From DATGLW01 sp035293965 (GTDB taxonomy: Bacteria; Actinomycetota; Acidimicrobiia; Acidimicrobiales; RAAP-2), in contig DATGLW010000138.1 in assembly GCA_035293965.1 (NCBI GenBank), positions 62,001 to 126,000 on the forward strand: a DNA stretch of 64,000 bases. Reading direction: 5' to 3'. The notes beneath the pieces are model-generated. The model was not told where the DNA came from. It saw nothing but the letters and a program-made list of their open reading frames with translations, and ran no database searches. The translations under genes were made by a program, and so were the position numbers. Of the stretch, positions 34,861-42,430 are shown piece after piece; the first letter of the stretch is position 1, and every line of letters starts with the position of its first letter.

Positions 34861-36590
34861 GAGGTCGTCCTCGTGTGTGCGGGCGGGATAGGCGCAAGGA
34901 ATTGATCGAGCCGTTGCGTGTGAGCGACCCCGGTGACGTCCATCGTCGCCGTGAAGGTCACCCCCGAAGGACCGGGAGCGAGGGTGCCTGTGGCGTCCAC
35001 TTGGGTGACGGCGGTCGCGGCGCTCATGGACTGTCCCCAGGTGGTCACTGCCGACAGGTCAGGCACCGTCACGCTGGCGCTCACGGAACCGACGATCGAC
35101 GTTGGTGCCGGCAGGTTCGTCGTGCCGGTCGCCGACGGCGTCGACGGCGAGCGACTGCTCGAGGAAGAGGTGGCCGGCGACGACGCGGTCAGGGTGACGT
35201 TGGTCATCATTGCGTTGGGTGGCTGGAACTGGCTGAGCTGGCCGAGCACCGTCAGCCAGTCCACTTCCGTCGACACGACCGGGACCGGCAACTTCTGCAA
35301 CGTGAGCACGCTGTCGCGAAGCTTCACCGCCTTGTCGTACTTGGGGATCTGGACGTCGCGGATCACCGATATCGTCCGATTGAGGTCGTTCACCTGGTTC
35401 TGCGCATTGTGAACCTCGAGGACGCGCCAGCCGGACAACCCGGCGATGAGCACGACGAGACCGACCGCGCCGACGCGGAGCTGGCGGCGCAGTTTCCGGG
35501 CCGCCACCCGCTCGCTGATCTCGGGCGGCAGGAGGTTGAAGGGCCGCCCTGACGACTCCGGGAGGGCCAGCCCCACGGGTACGGCCAGGGTGGGCTCGAT
35601 GGTGGCCGCCTGCTCCGGGCTGATCGGGAGCTTGCCGGTGTCGATCGCCGACAGCGGGGAGGCGGCTCGGACCGGCACGTCCAGCTCCTGCTGCAGGCGG
35701 GGCAGGAAGCGGGCCACCTGCGCGCCCCCGCCCGTGACGAGCACCTGGCCGACCGGGCCGCGTCCGGGGAGCGAGGAGAAGAACCGGACCGAGTTGCGGA
35801 TCTCGACCACGAGCTCGTCGACGGCTTCGGCCGTGGCGTTCCTGGCGCGCACGTCGGTGACGCCGGATTGGTCCAGCTTGCGCTTCAGGGCTTCGGCGTC
35901 GACGAAGGGCAGGTCGAGGGCACTGGCGATCGAGCGGGTGATCGCCTCGCCGCCGAGATCGATGGTCCGCACGAACTGCAGCACGCCCATCTCGTGGACC
36001 ACCACCAGGGTCAGCCCTGCTCCCACGGACACGATGGCCTTGGGCGCGTCGGTGTCGTGCGGGTCGTGCAGGCAGCGAACGAGGGCGGCAGTGTTGAGGT
36101 CGATGTTCTCCGGCTCGAGGCCGGCGTCGAGGACGACCGACACGAGGGAGTCGACGAGATCACGGTGCGCCGCCGCCACGAGGACCCGCAGCGTCTGGGC
36201 ACCCTCGCTGTCGGCGTACTGTGCGATGACCTTAGAGGAGATGGCCGTCTGCTCGATGGGGAAGGGGACCACTTCGTCGGCCCGGAACCGCACCGCGTCG
36301 TTCAGCTCGTCGGGAGGGATGAGGGGCATGTCGAGCTCTCGGGTGATGGCTCGAAGGCCGGCGACGCCGACCCGCACACGCTTTTCGGTGAACCCGCCCT
36401 CCTGCCACAGGCGCCGCAGCGCGTGGACGACCGCATGGGGATCGCGGACCTCGCCGTCGACGACGACCCCCGTCCTGAGGCCGACCTGCCCGAACGCCTC
36501 GAGCACGGGCTTGGAGCCGTCTCCGACGGTGAGCTCGACCGCCCGGACCGCGCTCGACCCGATGTCGAGCCCGACGACCCGTTGTGCCAT
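34857..36590 (-). CDS. pilMN: fused PilM-PilN protein
   Basis: 577 residues joining two proteins that are normally separate. Residues 1-345 are PilM, an actin-like ATPase fold: VVGLDIGSSAVRAVEL phosphate loop, SVGAGLTLVVV, and LVTGGGAQV adenosine site. Residues 350-577 are PilN: the NLLPPE motif (352-357), which PilM grips in other species, one membrane segment (about 373-390), a coiled coil, and a C-terminal domain with an Ser/Thr-rich loop. The frame runs through without a stop, and nothing marks a separate pilN start. ATG 36590 with a GGTAGAGAG site. pilO follows with an ATGA overlap. Confidence 0.88.
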   Translation of the reverse strand: MAQRVVGLDIGSSAVRAVELTVGDGSKPVLEAFGQVGLRTGVVVDGEVRDPHAVVHALRRLWQEGGFTEKRVRVGVAGLRAITRELDMPLIPPDELNDAVRFRADEVVPFPIEQTAISSKVIAQYADSEGAQTLRVLVAAAHRDLVDSLVSVVLDAGLEPENIDLNTAALVRCLHDPHDTDAPKAIVSVGAGLTLVVVHEMGVLQFVRTIDLGGEAITRSIASALDLPFVDAEALKRKLDQSGVTDVRARNATAEAVDELVVEIRNSVRFFSSLPGRGPVGQVLVTGGGAQVARFLPRLQQELDVPVRAASPLSAIDTGKLPISPEQAATIEPTLAVPVGLALPESSGRPFNLLPPEISERVAARKLRRQLRVGAVGLVVLIAGLSGWRVLEVHNAQNQVNDLNRTISVIRDVQIPKYDKAVKLRDSVLTLQKLPVPVVSTEVDWLTVLGQLSQFQPPNAMMTNVTLTASSPATSSSSSRSPSTPSATGTTNLPAPTSIVGSVSASVTVPDLSAVTTWGQSMSAATAVTQVDATGTLAPGPSGVTFTATMDVTGVAHTQRLDQFLAPIPPAHTRTTS

Positions 36591-37068
36591 CTCTCTACCC
36601 CTGTCTCCCGCAGCCCTGCCCTTGGTGGTCCGGCATGCCCCTGTGAGGCCGCGCCGGACCGACCCGGTTGGACAACGGGCCCGCCACTGTTCGAAAACCG
36701 CCGTCCGCCGACAAGCGGTTTCGGGCGGACACTGTAGCGGGAACCGCGGCGCAATGCGAGCCCTCCGGGCGAGTTTTTTCCCGTTCTGGCGGCCTTCGTC
36801 TCGGGTCGTACCGGCGGGAATGGCGATGGGTGCGGTTGGTGGCCTCTTCATGCGGGCAGCGGCGCTGCTCCGACGAGCACGGTGGCGGCGGCGCGCTCTG
36901 GCGGGGCACGGCTCGTCTCGGCGACCGTCGCCGCCGGGGCACCGGCGGCGGCTCCCCGGCGGCGCGTCGCGGGTCCGTGGACGCGAAATGCCAGGTGGCG
37001 CCCCACTTCGGCCGCGGGTGCGGATGGGGGCCGCATCCGCGGGCGGCAGGCAGGGTAGGGTCGCTGGC
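36591..37068. other. 478-bp divergent spacer with alternative hairpins
   Basis: Between pilM-pilN (minus) and a small gene (plus). Segments 36695-36701/36715-36721 and 36703-36709/36724-36730 are two interleaved 7-bp pairings that cannot both form as simple hairpins. GCCC-TCC-GGGC followed by six T (near 36757-36780) resembles a weak terminator on the plus strand. No convincing gene. Confidence 0.4.
37056..37061 (+). promoter_or_regulatory. -10 box TAGGGT, leaderless start
   Basis: TAGGGT then 7 nt to the ATG at 37069. Confidence 0.5.
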
Positions 37069-37380
37069 ATGGAGCCCTCCGCCGACTTCCCCATGGTGCT
37101 CGAGTCCTGCCACAGCACGTGGCTCTTCGACACGACCCGGATGCGGTTCCGGCGGATCCTGAAGGGCCTCGACATCGACGCGCGCAACGCCTCGACGGCC
37201 TGGCGTCCGTACTACGGGTTGGAGCTCGATCCGTTCTCCGAGTCCTTCGTCGTGCTCCTCAACCCCGAGGGGACGCGCCTGCTGCGCTCCTGGCGCCACG
37301 TCGAGCATTGCTCGCAGTGCGGTGGCGACGCCACGGCCGAGCTCTCGGTCGAAGAGCTGCACAACGCGTCGTTGGGCTGA
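37069..37380 (+). CDS. small conserved-looking protein with CxxC
   Basis: 103 residues, not recognised. Its composition is protein-like (FDTTRMRFRRILKGLDID, then YYGLELDPFSESFVVLLNP) with a C-terminal HCSQCGG pair of cysteines that could bind zinc or be redox active. No membrane segment. The ATG at 37069 is 7 nt after a TAGGGT box, which supports this start over the long upstream frame antisense to pilMN. Its place just before pilT suggests, but does not prove, a link to pili. Confidence 0.65.
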   Translation: MEPSADFPMVLESCHSTWLFDTTRMRFRRILKGLDIDARNASTAWRPYYGLELDPFSESFVVLLNPEGTRLLRSWRHVEHCSQCGGDATAELSVEELHNASLG

Positions 37381-37506
37381 GCCGACGTGGCTGCCTGCGG
37401 CCGAGGATCGCGCTGGAAGGATCGGTTCCACCCGAGCTGACACCGCGCCGCACCCGCCTCGAAACCTGGGGGCACACGCAGCGGTGGCACGAGAGGGGGC
37501 CGAACG

Positions 37507-37512
37507 TACACT
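37507..37512 (+). promoter_or_regulatory. -10 box TACACT, leaderless start
   Basis: TACACT then 6 nt to the ATG at 37519. Confidence 0.55.
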
Positions 37513-37518
37513 GGCCCG

Positions 37519-38619
37519 ATGGAACAGGCGGACCTCGATCGACTGCTGGCGCTCCTGGCGCAATGGGAAGGGTCGGACCTCCACCTCAAGGCGGGTGCGC
37601 CGCCGCGCGTGCGCATCGACGGCGACCTGCGGGCGCTCACCAACGAGCAGCCGTTCACGCCGGACGACATGGAGTCGGTCGTGGAGGCGATCATGCCGCC
37701 CGAGGTCGCCCGCACCTTCGAGCGGCACCACGAGGCTGACTTCGCCTATTCGGTGCCGGGCGTCGGGCGGTTCCGGTGCAACGCGTACTTTCAGCGGGGG
37801 ACGATCGCCATGGCATTGCGGCGCGTTCGGCCGAACCCGGGCACGGCCGAGGAGCTCCGGCTTCCCCCTGTGGTCTACGAGCTGGCGAACGAGGCGCGCG
37901 GGCTGGTGCTCGTGACCGGGCCGACCGGGTCGGGCAAGACCACCACGCTCGCCACGATGATCGACCACATCAATCGCAGCCGTGCCTGCCACATCGTCAC
38001 GATCGAGGACCCGATCGAGTACCTCCATGCCGACCGGCTGGCAGCCATCGAGCAGCGCGAGGTCGGGTTCGACACCGACTCGTTTGCCAGCGCCATGCGC
38101 GTCGTGCTCCGCCAGGACCCTGACGTCATCCTCGTGGGAGAGATCCGCGACCCGGAAACGGCCTATGCGGCCCTGTCGGCAGCCGAGACCGGCCACCTGG
38201 TCCTCTCCACCTTGCACACCATCAACGCCACCGAGACCGTGCACCGCATCGTCGACTTCTTCCCCCCACACCAGCAGGCGCAGATCCGCGTGTCGCTGGC
38301 CGGATCGCTGCGGGGGACGATCGCCCAGCGCTTGGTGCGCCGTGCCGACGGGTCCGGACGGGTGCCGGCCCTCGAGGTCATGGTCGTCAACGGCCGGATC
38401 CGCCAGTGCATCCTCGACCCCGAGATCACCGCTGGCATCGAGGAGATCGTCGGCGACGGCGAGTACTACGGGATGCAGACCTTCGACCAGAGCCTTGCGG
38501 AGCTCCTCCAGGAGGGCCTCATCACCCTGCAGGAGGCCCTCGCGGCGGCATCGAACCCCCACGACCTGCGCGTCCTCCTGGAGCGCCGCGGATTGGTGGC
38601 CGCCGGGCTCGCCCACTGA
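37519..38619 (+). CDS. pilT: PilT/PilU-type pilus retraction ATPase
   Basis: Hexameric motor ATPase for pilus retraction, 366 residues. Walker A GPTGSGKTTT, Asp box TIEDPIEYLH, Walker B ILVGEIRDPETA, and the His box ETGHLVLSTLHT are intact. The C-terminal motif that reads AIRNLIRE in classical PilT is here NGRIRQCILDPE, so this copy is closer to the PilU-like side. ATG 37519 lies 6 nt after a TACACT box, so it is a separate leaderless unit from the pilB operon. A second PilT is at 42427. Confidence 0.9.
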   Translation: MEQADLDRLLALLAQWEGSDLHLKAGAPPRVRIDGDLRALTNEQPFTPDDMESVVEAIMPPEVARTFERHHEADFAYSVPGVGRFRCNAYFQRGTIAMALRRVRPNPGTAEELRLPPVVYELANEARGLVLVTGPTGSGKTTTLATMIDHINRSRACHIVTIEDPIEYLHADRLAAIEQREVGFDTDSFASAMRVVLRQDPDVILVGEIRDPETAYAALSAAETGHLVLSTLHTINATETVHRIVDFFPPHQQAQIRVSLAGSLRGTIAQRLVRRADGSGRVPALEVMVVNGRIRQCILDPEITAGIEEIVGDGEYYGMQTFDQSLAELLQEGLITLQEALAAASNPHDLRVLLERRGLVAAGLAH

Positions 38620-38655
38620 CCACTGAGCGCCGAGCGCCGATCCGGCGGGCGACCA

Positions 38656-39420
38656 TCAGCTCGGGACACAGGCTGCGAGGACGAGCAGCAAGCCGCCGAG
38701 GATCGCCAGCGCGCCCTGGCGGGCGCCCAGGTGGCGACGTGCCGGGCCCGAGAAGGCGATGCCCGCGACCCAGCAGCCGGCCGCCGCCCACGCGGCTCCT
38801 GGCCAGAGCCACCCGGCGGCCCACCCGAGTGACCCCACCACGACGAGGCGCGCGCCAACGGCTGCACCCCGAGGGCGGCCCAGCCCGGGGCCGGCCGCGT
38901 CGGTCGCGAGCGCGGCGGCCGCGAGCGCGCTCGCGCCGAAGGCTGCCCAGGCGAGCCGCGACGGGTTCCCGGTCACCGCCGCCACCACGACCAGACCGGA
39001 GGAGGCGACCGCCGCCGCGCCGGCGAGGGGGGGCGTCACGGCGTGGCCCTCGAGCTCGACGACGGCAGCGCAGAGGCCGGCCGCGAGCAGCGCCAGCACG
39101 GGAGGGAGGGCGGCAGTCGGTGCGGCCGCCGCGGCGAGGCCGAAGGCGAGCCCGGTCGCGGCCTCCATCGCCACGTAGCGAACGGAGATGGGCGCGCGGC
39201 AAGTGCGGCACCGCCCGCGCAGGGCGACCCAGCTCACGACCGGCACGTTCTCGTACCACGACAGGGTGGTGCCGCAGCGGGGACAGTGCGAGGCGGGGGT
39301 GGCGAGCGACATGCCCCGCGGGAGGCGGTGGACCACCACGTTCGAGAAGGAGCCCACGAGCAGCCCGAGGACGATGCAGATGGGCACGACCAGTGCCCGA
39401 AGCCCCGCCAGCGCGTCCAC
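38656..39420 (-). CDS. PilD-like prepilin peptidase homologue with lost catalytic aspartates
   Basis: 254 residues, about seven membrane segments. The N-terminal half is standard PilD: GSFSNVVVHRLPRG, then the zinc/methyltransferase domain with Cys46, Cys49, Cys71 and Cys74. The peptidase half is degenerate. The first catalytic Asp (usually in a LIDxxxxxLP context) is Glu122 in AVVELEGHAVTPPL, and the GxGDxKL motif is absent; the aligned stretch is GAAVGARL (185-192). It may keep only the methylation domain. The start is GTG 39420, 8 nt after TACTGT; an upstream start at 39537 would add a 39-residue low-complexity tail. Confidence 0.75.
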   Translation of the reverse strand: MDALAGLRALVVPICIVLGLLVGSFSNVVVHRLPRGMSLATPASHCPRCGTTLSWYENVPVVSWVALRGRCRTCRAPISVRYVAMEAATGLAFGLAAAAAPTAALPPVLALLAAGLCAAVVELEGHAVTPPLAGAAAVASSGLVVVAAVTGNPSRLAWAAFGASALAAAALATDAAGPGLGRPRGAAVGARLVVVGSLGWAAGWLWPGAAWAAAGCWVAGIAFSGPARRHLGARQGALAILGGLLLVLAACVPS

Positions 39421-39823
39421 CGGGCAGGACAGTATCCCCGGGCTCCCCGCGGTGGCTGCACATGCCGCCCCGACGCCACCTGCGCCGACGCCGCCGCACC
39501 GGGACGCCGGCGCAGCGGCACCCCCCCTCCCCTGCAAGCCCCTTCAACCCGACGGCAACCGATCTGCCACCTGGAATCAATCTCCGTCCAACCGGCGGGC
39601 AAACGGACAATCTATGCTTGCCCTTCTGGTCCAATGGGTGAATGAGCAAAAGTAAAATGCCTCTACCGCCGAGCTGCGCTGGAGGGTAGTCTCCGACTGC
39701 CCGCCCGGCCGGCGGGGCCGGACAGACGGAGGCGGGGAATGCTCGGCGGTCGGCGAGCAGCTCCACCCCCGCAGGCCGGCGGGGCACCCCCACCCCCGGG
39801 GGACGGCGGAAGGGGGGAGGTCG
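39421..39823. other. divergent pilD/pilB control region
   Basis: About 400 bp with the most AT-rich patch nearby (39560-39670). Visible are the TACTGT box for pilD (39434-39429, minus), a GGGCAA/TTGCCC hairpin near 39597-39625, and a TAAAAT hexamer near 39654 that may be the -10 of the pilB operon, although no good -35 is present. It does not match the c-di-GMP riboswitch classes I know. No gene seen. Confidence 0.4.
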
Positions 39824-42430
39824 ATGGCAGAGCTGGCAACCGACAATGCCCGGTGGTTGGCGAGCCAGCACGGCCTGCGGTTCGTCGACCTCACCCAGTC
39901 GACCCTCGCCCCTGGGGCCGAGCAGCTCCTCCCCGAGTCCGTGGCGCGGCGCCACCACGTGGTGCCCACGGGTCGGCGGCTCGGGACCCCGGTCATCGCC
40001 GTCAGCGACCCTGGCGACCTCTTCGCCATGGAAGCCCTGCGTGCCCACCTCGGCCGCGAGTTCGTGGTCGTGGTGGCGAGCGCCGACCAGGTGTCGCGAG
40101 CGCTGGACCTGCTCTACAGCCCGAGCCCCGCCGCGTCCCTCGAACCGTCGGGCAACGGCGCGGCGGCCATCCAGGCCGACGTGCCCGGCATCGCCCGCCC
40201 CGGCAGGGTCGCGTCCCGTCCCCCGGGGCACACCTTGGCGCACCTCGGCGGAGAGGGGACAGAGGAGCTCGAACTGCCTGGCGAGGCAGGCCGTCCCGCG
40301 CACCACGGCCCGAACGGTTCTGGCCCCGTGACCGTCGACCAGATCATCGTGCCCCAGGACGCGACGACACTCGAGGAGTCGCTGCGCCACGTCCTCGCTG
40401 CGCCCGAGGTCGACGTCGGCGGCCCGGTCTCGCTCGCCGGCAGGGTCACAGGCGAGCCCGCGCCGTCCGCTGGCGCCGCGCCCGGCGTCGAGGAGGTCGA
40501 GGCGGCAGGGGAGGGATCCGAGGAACACGCGGCTGGCGGGCGCCCCGCCGGGTCGGTGGCGACGGAGGATCGAGGGAGGGGCGCGACGGAAGCAGGGGAG
40601 CCCGCCGGGGGCCAAGCCCGAGACGCTCGCGGCCCTGGGTCCACCGTTGGCGGCGGGGCGTCACCCGAAGGTGGCGGCGCGTCGACCGAGGGTGGTGACG
40701 GTGACGAAGAGGACGCGGCGGTGGCGAGCCCGCCGCCACCTCCCTTTGCCGGTCCCCCGCTGGCGCGGGTGCTCGTCGAGTCGGGGCGCGTGTCCGCCGA
40801 CGACATGACGAGGGCCCTCGAGGCACACCAGCAGGCGGGCGAGTCCCTGGCGCGCTTCTTGTACAACCAGGGACTGGCCAAGGAGGAAGACCTCGTCTGG
40901 GCCATGGCCCAGGAGGTGGGGCTCGAGTTCGTCGACCTCAACGCCGTCACCATCGACCAGGTCGCGGCCTCCCTCGTGCCGGAGGCGACGGCTCGGCACC
41001 ACATGGTGCTGCCGATCCGGGTCGAGAACGGCATCCCGGTCGTGGCCATGGCGAACCCGACCGACGTCTTCGCCATGGACGACCTGCGCACGATCATGGG
41101 GCGCAATTTCACCCCGGTGGTCGCAACCCGCAGCCAGATCGCCCACTACCTGCGCCAGGCGCACGAGACCGACATCGACGTGGCCCAGGTGGCCGGCGAC
41201 GCCGAGGCGGGCGCGTCCGGCGGCGGCGGGTTCGAGCTCGAGAACCTCCAGGCCGTCGTGGAGGACGCGCCGATCGTCCGCTACGTCAACCTGTTGATCC
41301 TCCAGGCGCTCAACGAGCGGGCCTCGGACATCCACGTCGAGCCGACCCCCAAGCGCCTGCGGATCCGCTTCCGGATCGACGGGGTCATGCACGACGCCAC
41401 CTCGGCGTCGTCCTCGATCGCCAACGCCGTGGTGAGCCGCCTCAAGGTGCTGGGCGAGATGGACATCACCGAGCACCGCATCCCCCAGGAGGGCCGGGTG
41501 TCGCTGTCGGTGAGCGACCGCCAGATCGACCTCCGCCTGGCCGTGCTGCCCTCGGTCTACGGGGAGACGGTCGTGATGCGGCTCCTCGACAAGTCGGCCA
41601 GCCTGCGGACGCTTCCCGACCTCGGGTTCCTGCCCGACACCCTCGAGCGGTACGCGAAGGCGTACCGGCAGCCCTACGGCGTCATCCTGGTGACCGGCCC
41701 GACGGGCGCCGGCAAGACGACCACCCTGTACGCCACCCTTGCCGAGGTCCTGACGTCGGAGAAGGCGGTCGTGACGGTGGAGGACCCGGTCGAGTACCAG
41801 ATCGACGGGATCACGCAGGTCCAGATCAATCCGAAGGCAGGGCTCACGTTCTCGACCGCCCTGCGCTCCATCCTGCGGGCCGACCCCGACATCGTCCTCA
41901 TCGGGGAGATCCGCGACGTCGAGACGGCCAAGATCGCCATGGAGGCAGCCCTGAGCGGCCACCTCGTGCTCACCACGCTGCACACCAACACGGCTGCTGC
42001 GACCCCGTTGCGCCTGACGGAGATGGGCATCGAGCCCTTCCTCGTCACCTCGGCCGTGGGCAGCGTGCTGACGCAGCGCCTGGCGCGCAAGCTCTGCGGC
42101 AACTGCAAGGAGCCCTACGACGCGACCGTGGCCGACTTCCTCGCTGCCGGGTATGGCGAGGCGGACCTCGAGGGCGTCGACACGTCGGTGCTCCATCGCG
42201 CCGTGGGGTGCCGGGCGTGCAGCCACACCGGCTACATCGGCCGGATGGTGCTGGCCGAGGTCATGAACATGTCCGAGCAGATCGACCGGATGATCATCCG
42301 CCAGGACTCCATCGTGGACATCGAGCGGAAGGCATGTGAGCAGGGTATGAGAACACTTCGCCAAGACGGCCTCATCAAGGCGGTCACAGGGCAGACGACC
42401 CTCGAAGAAGTGCTGCGGGTGGTCGTATGA
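39824..42430 (+). CDS. pilB: PilB pilus-extension ATPase with duplicated N-terminal module
   Basis: 868 residues against about 570 usual. The first MshEN/GspE-N-like module is at about 1-105, and a long Gly/Ala/Glu-rich linker spans about 106-305. A second MshEN module follows at about 306-455 (LARVLVESGRVSADDMTRALEAHQ onward), then the GspE ATPase with Walker A GPTGAGKTTT near 625, VEDPVEYQIDGITQVQ, Walker B LIGEIRDVETA, and the zinc motif CGNC...CRAC. MshEN modules bind c-di-GMP in some PilB/MshE proteins (known), so extension may be c-di-GMP controlled (inference). Strong GGGGGGAGG ribosome site. The ATGA junction couples it to the next pilT. Confidence 0.93.
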   Translation: MAELATDNARWLASQHGLRFVDLTQSTLAPGAEQLLPESVARRHHVVPTGRRLGTPVIAVSDPGDLFAMEALRAHLGREFVVVVASADQVSRALDLLYSPSPAASLEPSGNGAAAIQADVPGIARPGRVASRPPGHTLAHLGGEGTEELELPGEAGRPAHHGPNGSGPVTVDQIIVPQDATTLEESLRHVLAAPEVDVGGPVSLAGRVTGEPAPSAGAAPGVEEVEAAGEGSEEHAAGGRPAGSVATEDRGRGATEAGEPAGGQARDARGPGSTVGGGASPEGGGASTEGGDGDEEDAAVASPPPPPFAGPPLARVLVESGRVSADDMTRALEAHQQAGESLARFLYNQGLAKEEDLVWAMAQEVGLEFVDLNAVTIDQVAASLVPEATARHHMVLPIRVENGIPVVAMANPTDVFAMDDLRTIMGRNFTPVVATRSQIAHYLRQAHETDIDVAQVAGDAEAGASGGGGFELENLQAVVEDAPIVRYVNLLILQALNERASDIHVEPTPKRLRIRFRIDGVMHDATSASSSIANAVVSRLKVLGEMDITEHRIPQEGRVSLSVSDRQIDLRLAVLPSVYGETVVMRLLDKSASLRTLPDLGFLPDTLERYAKAYRQPYGVILVTGPTGAGKTTTLYATLAEVLTSEKAVVTVEDPVEYQIDGITQVQINPKAGLTFSTALRSILRADPDIVLIGEIRDVETAKIAMEAALSGHLVLTTLHTNTAAATPLRLTEMGIEPFLVTSAVGSVLTQRLARKLCGNCKEPYDATVADFLAAGYGEADLEGVDTSVLHRAVGCRACSHTGYIGRMVLAEVMNMSEQIDRMIIRQDSIVDIERKACEQGMRTLRQDGLIKAVTGQTTLEEVLRVVV

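Noticed and set aside
39560..39700. c-di-GMP riboswitch upstream of pilB
   Set aside because: GGGCAAAC occurs, but the remaining conserved core and tetraloop receptor are missing.
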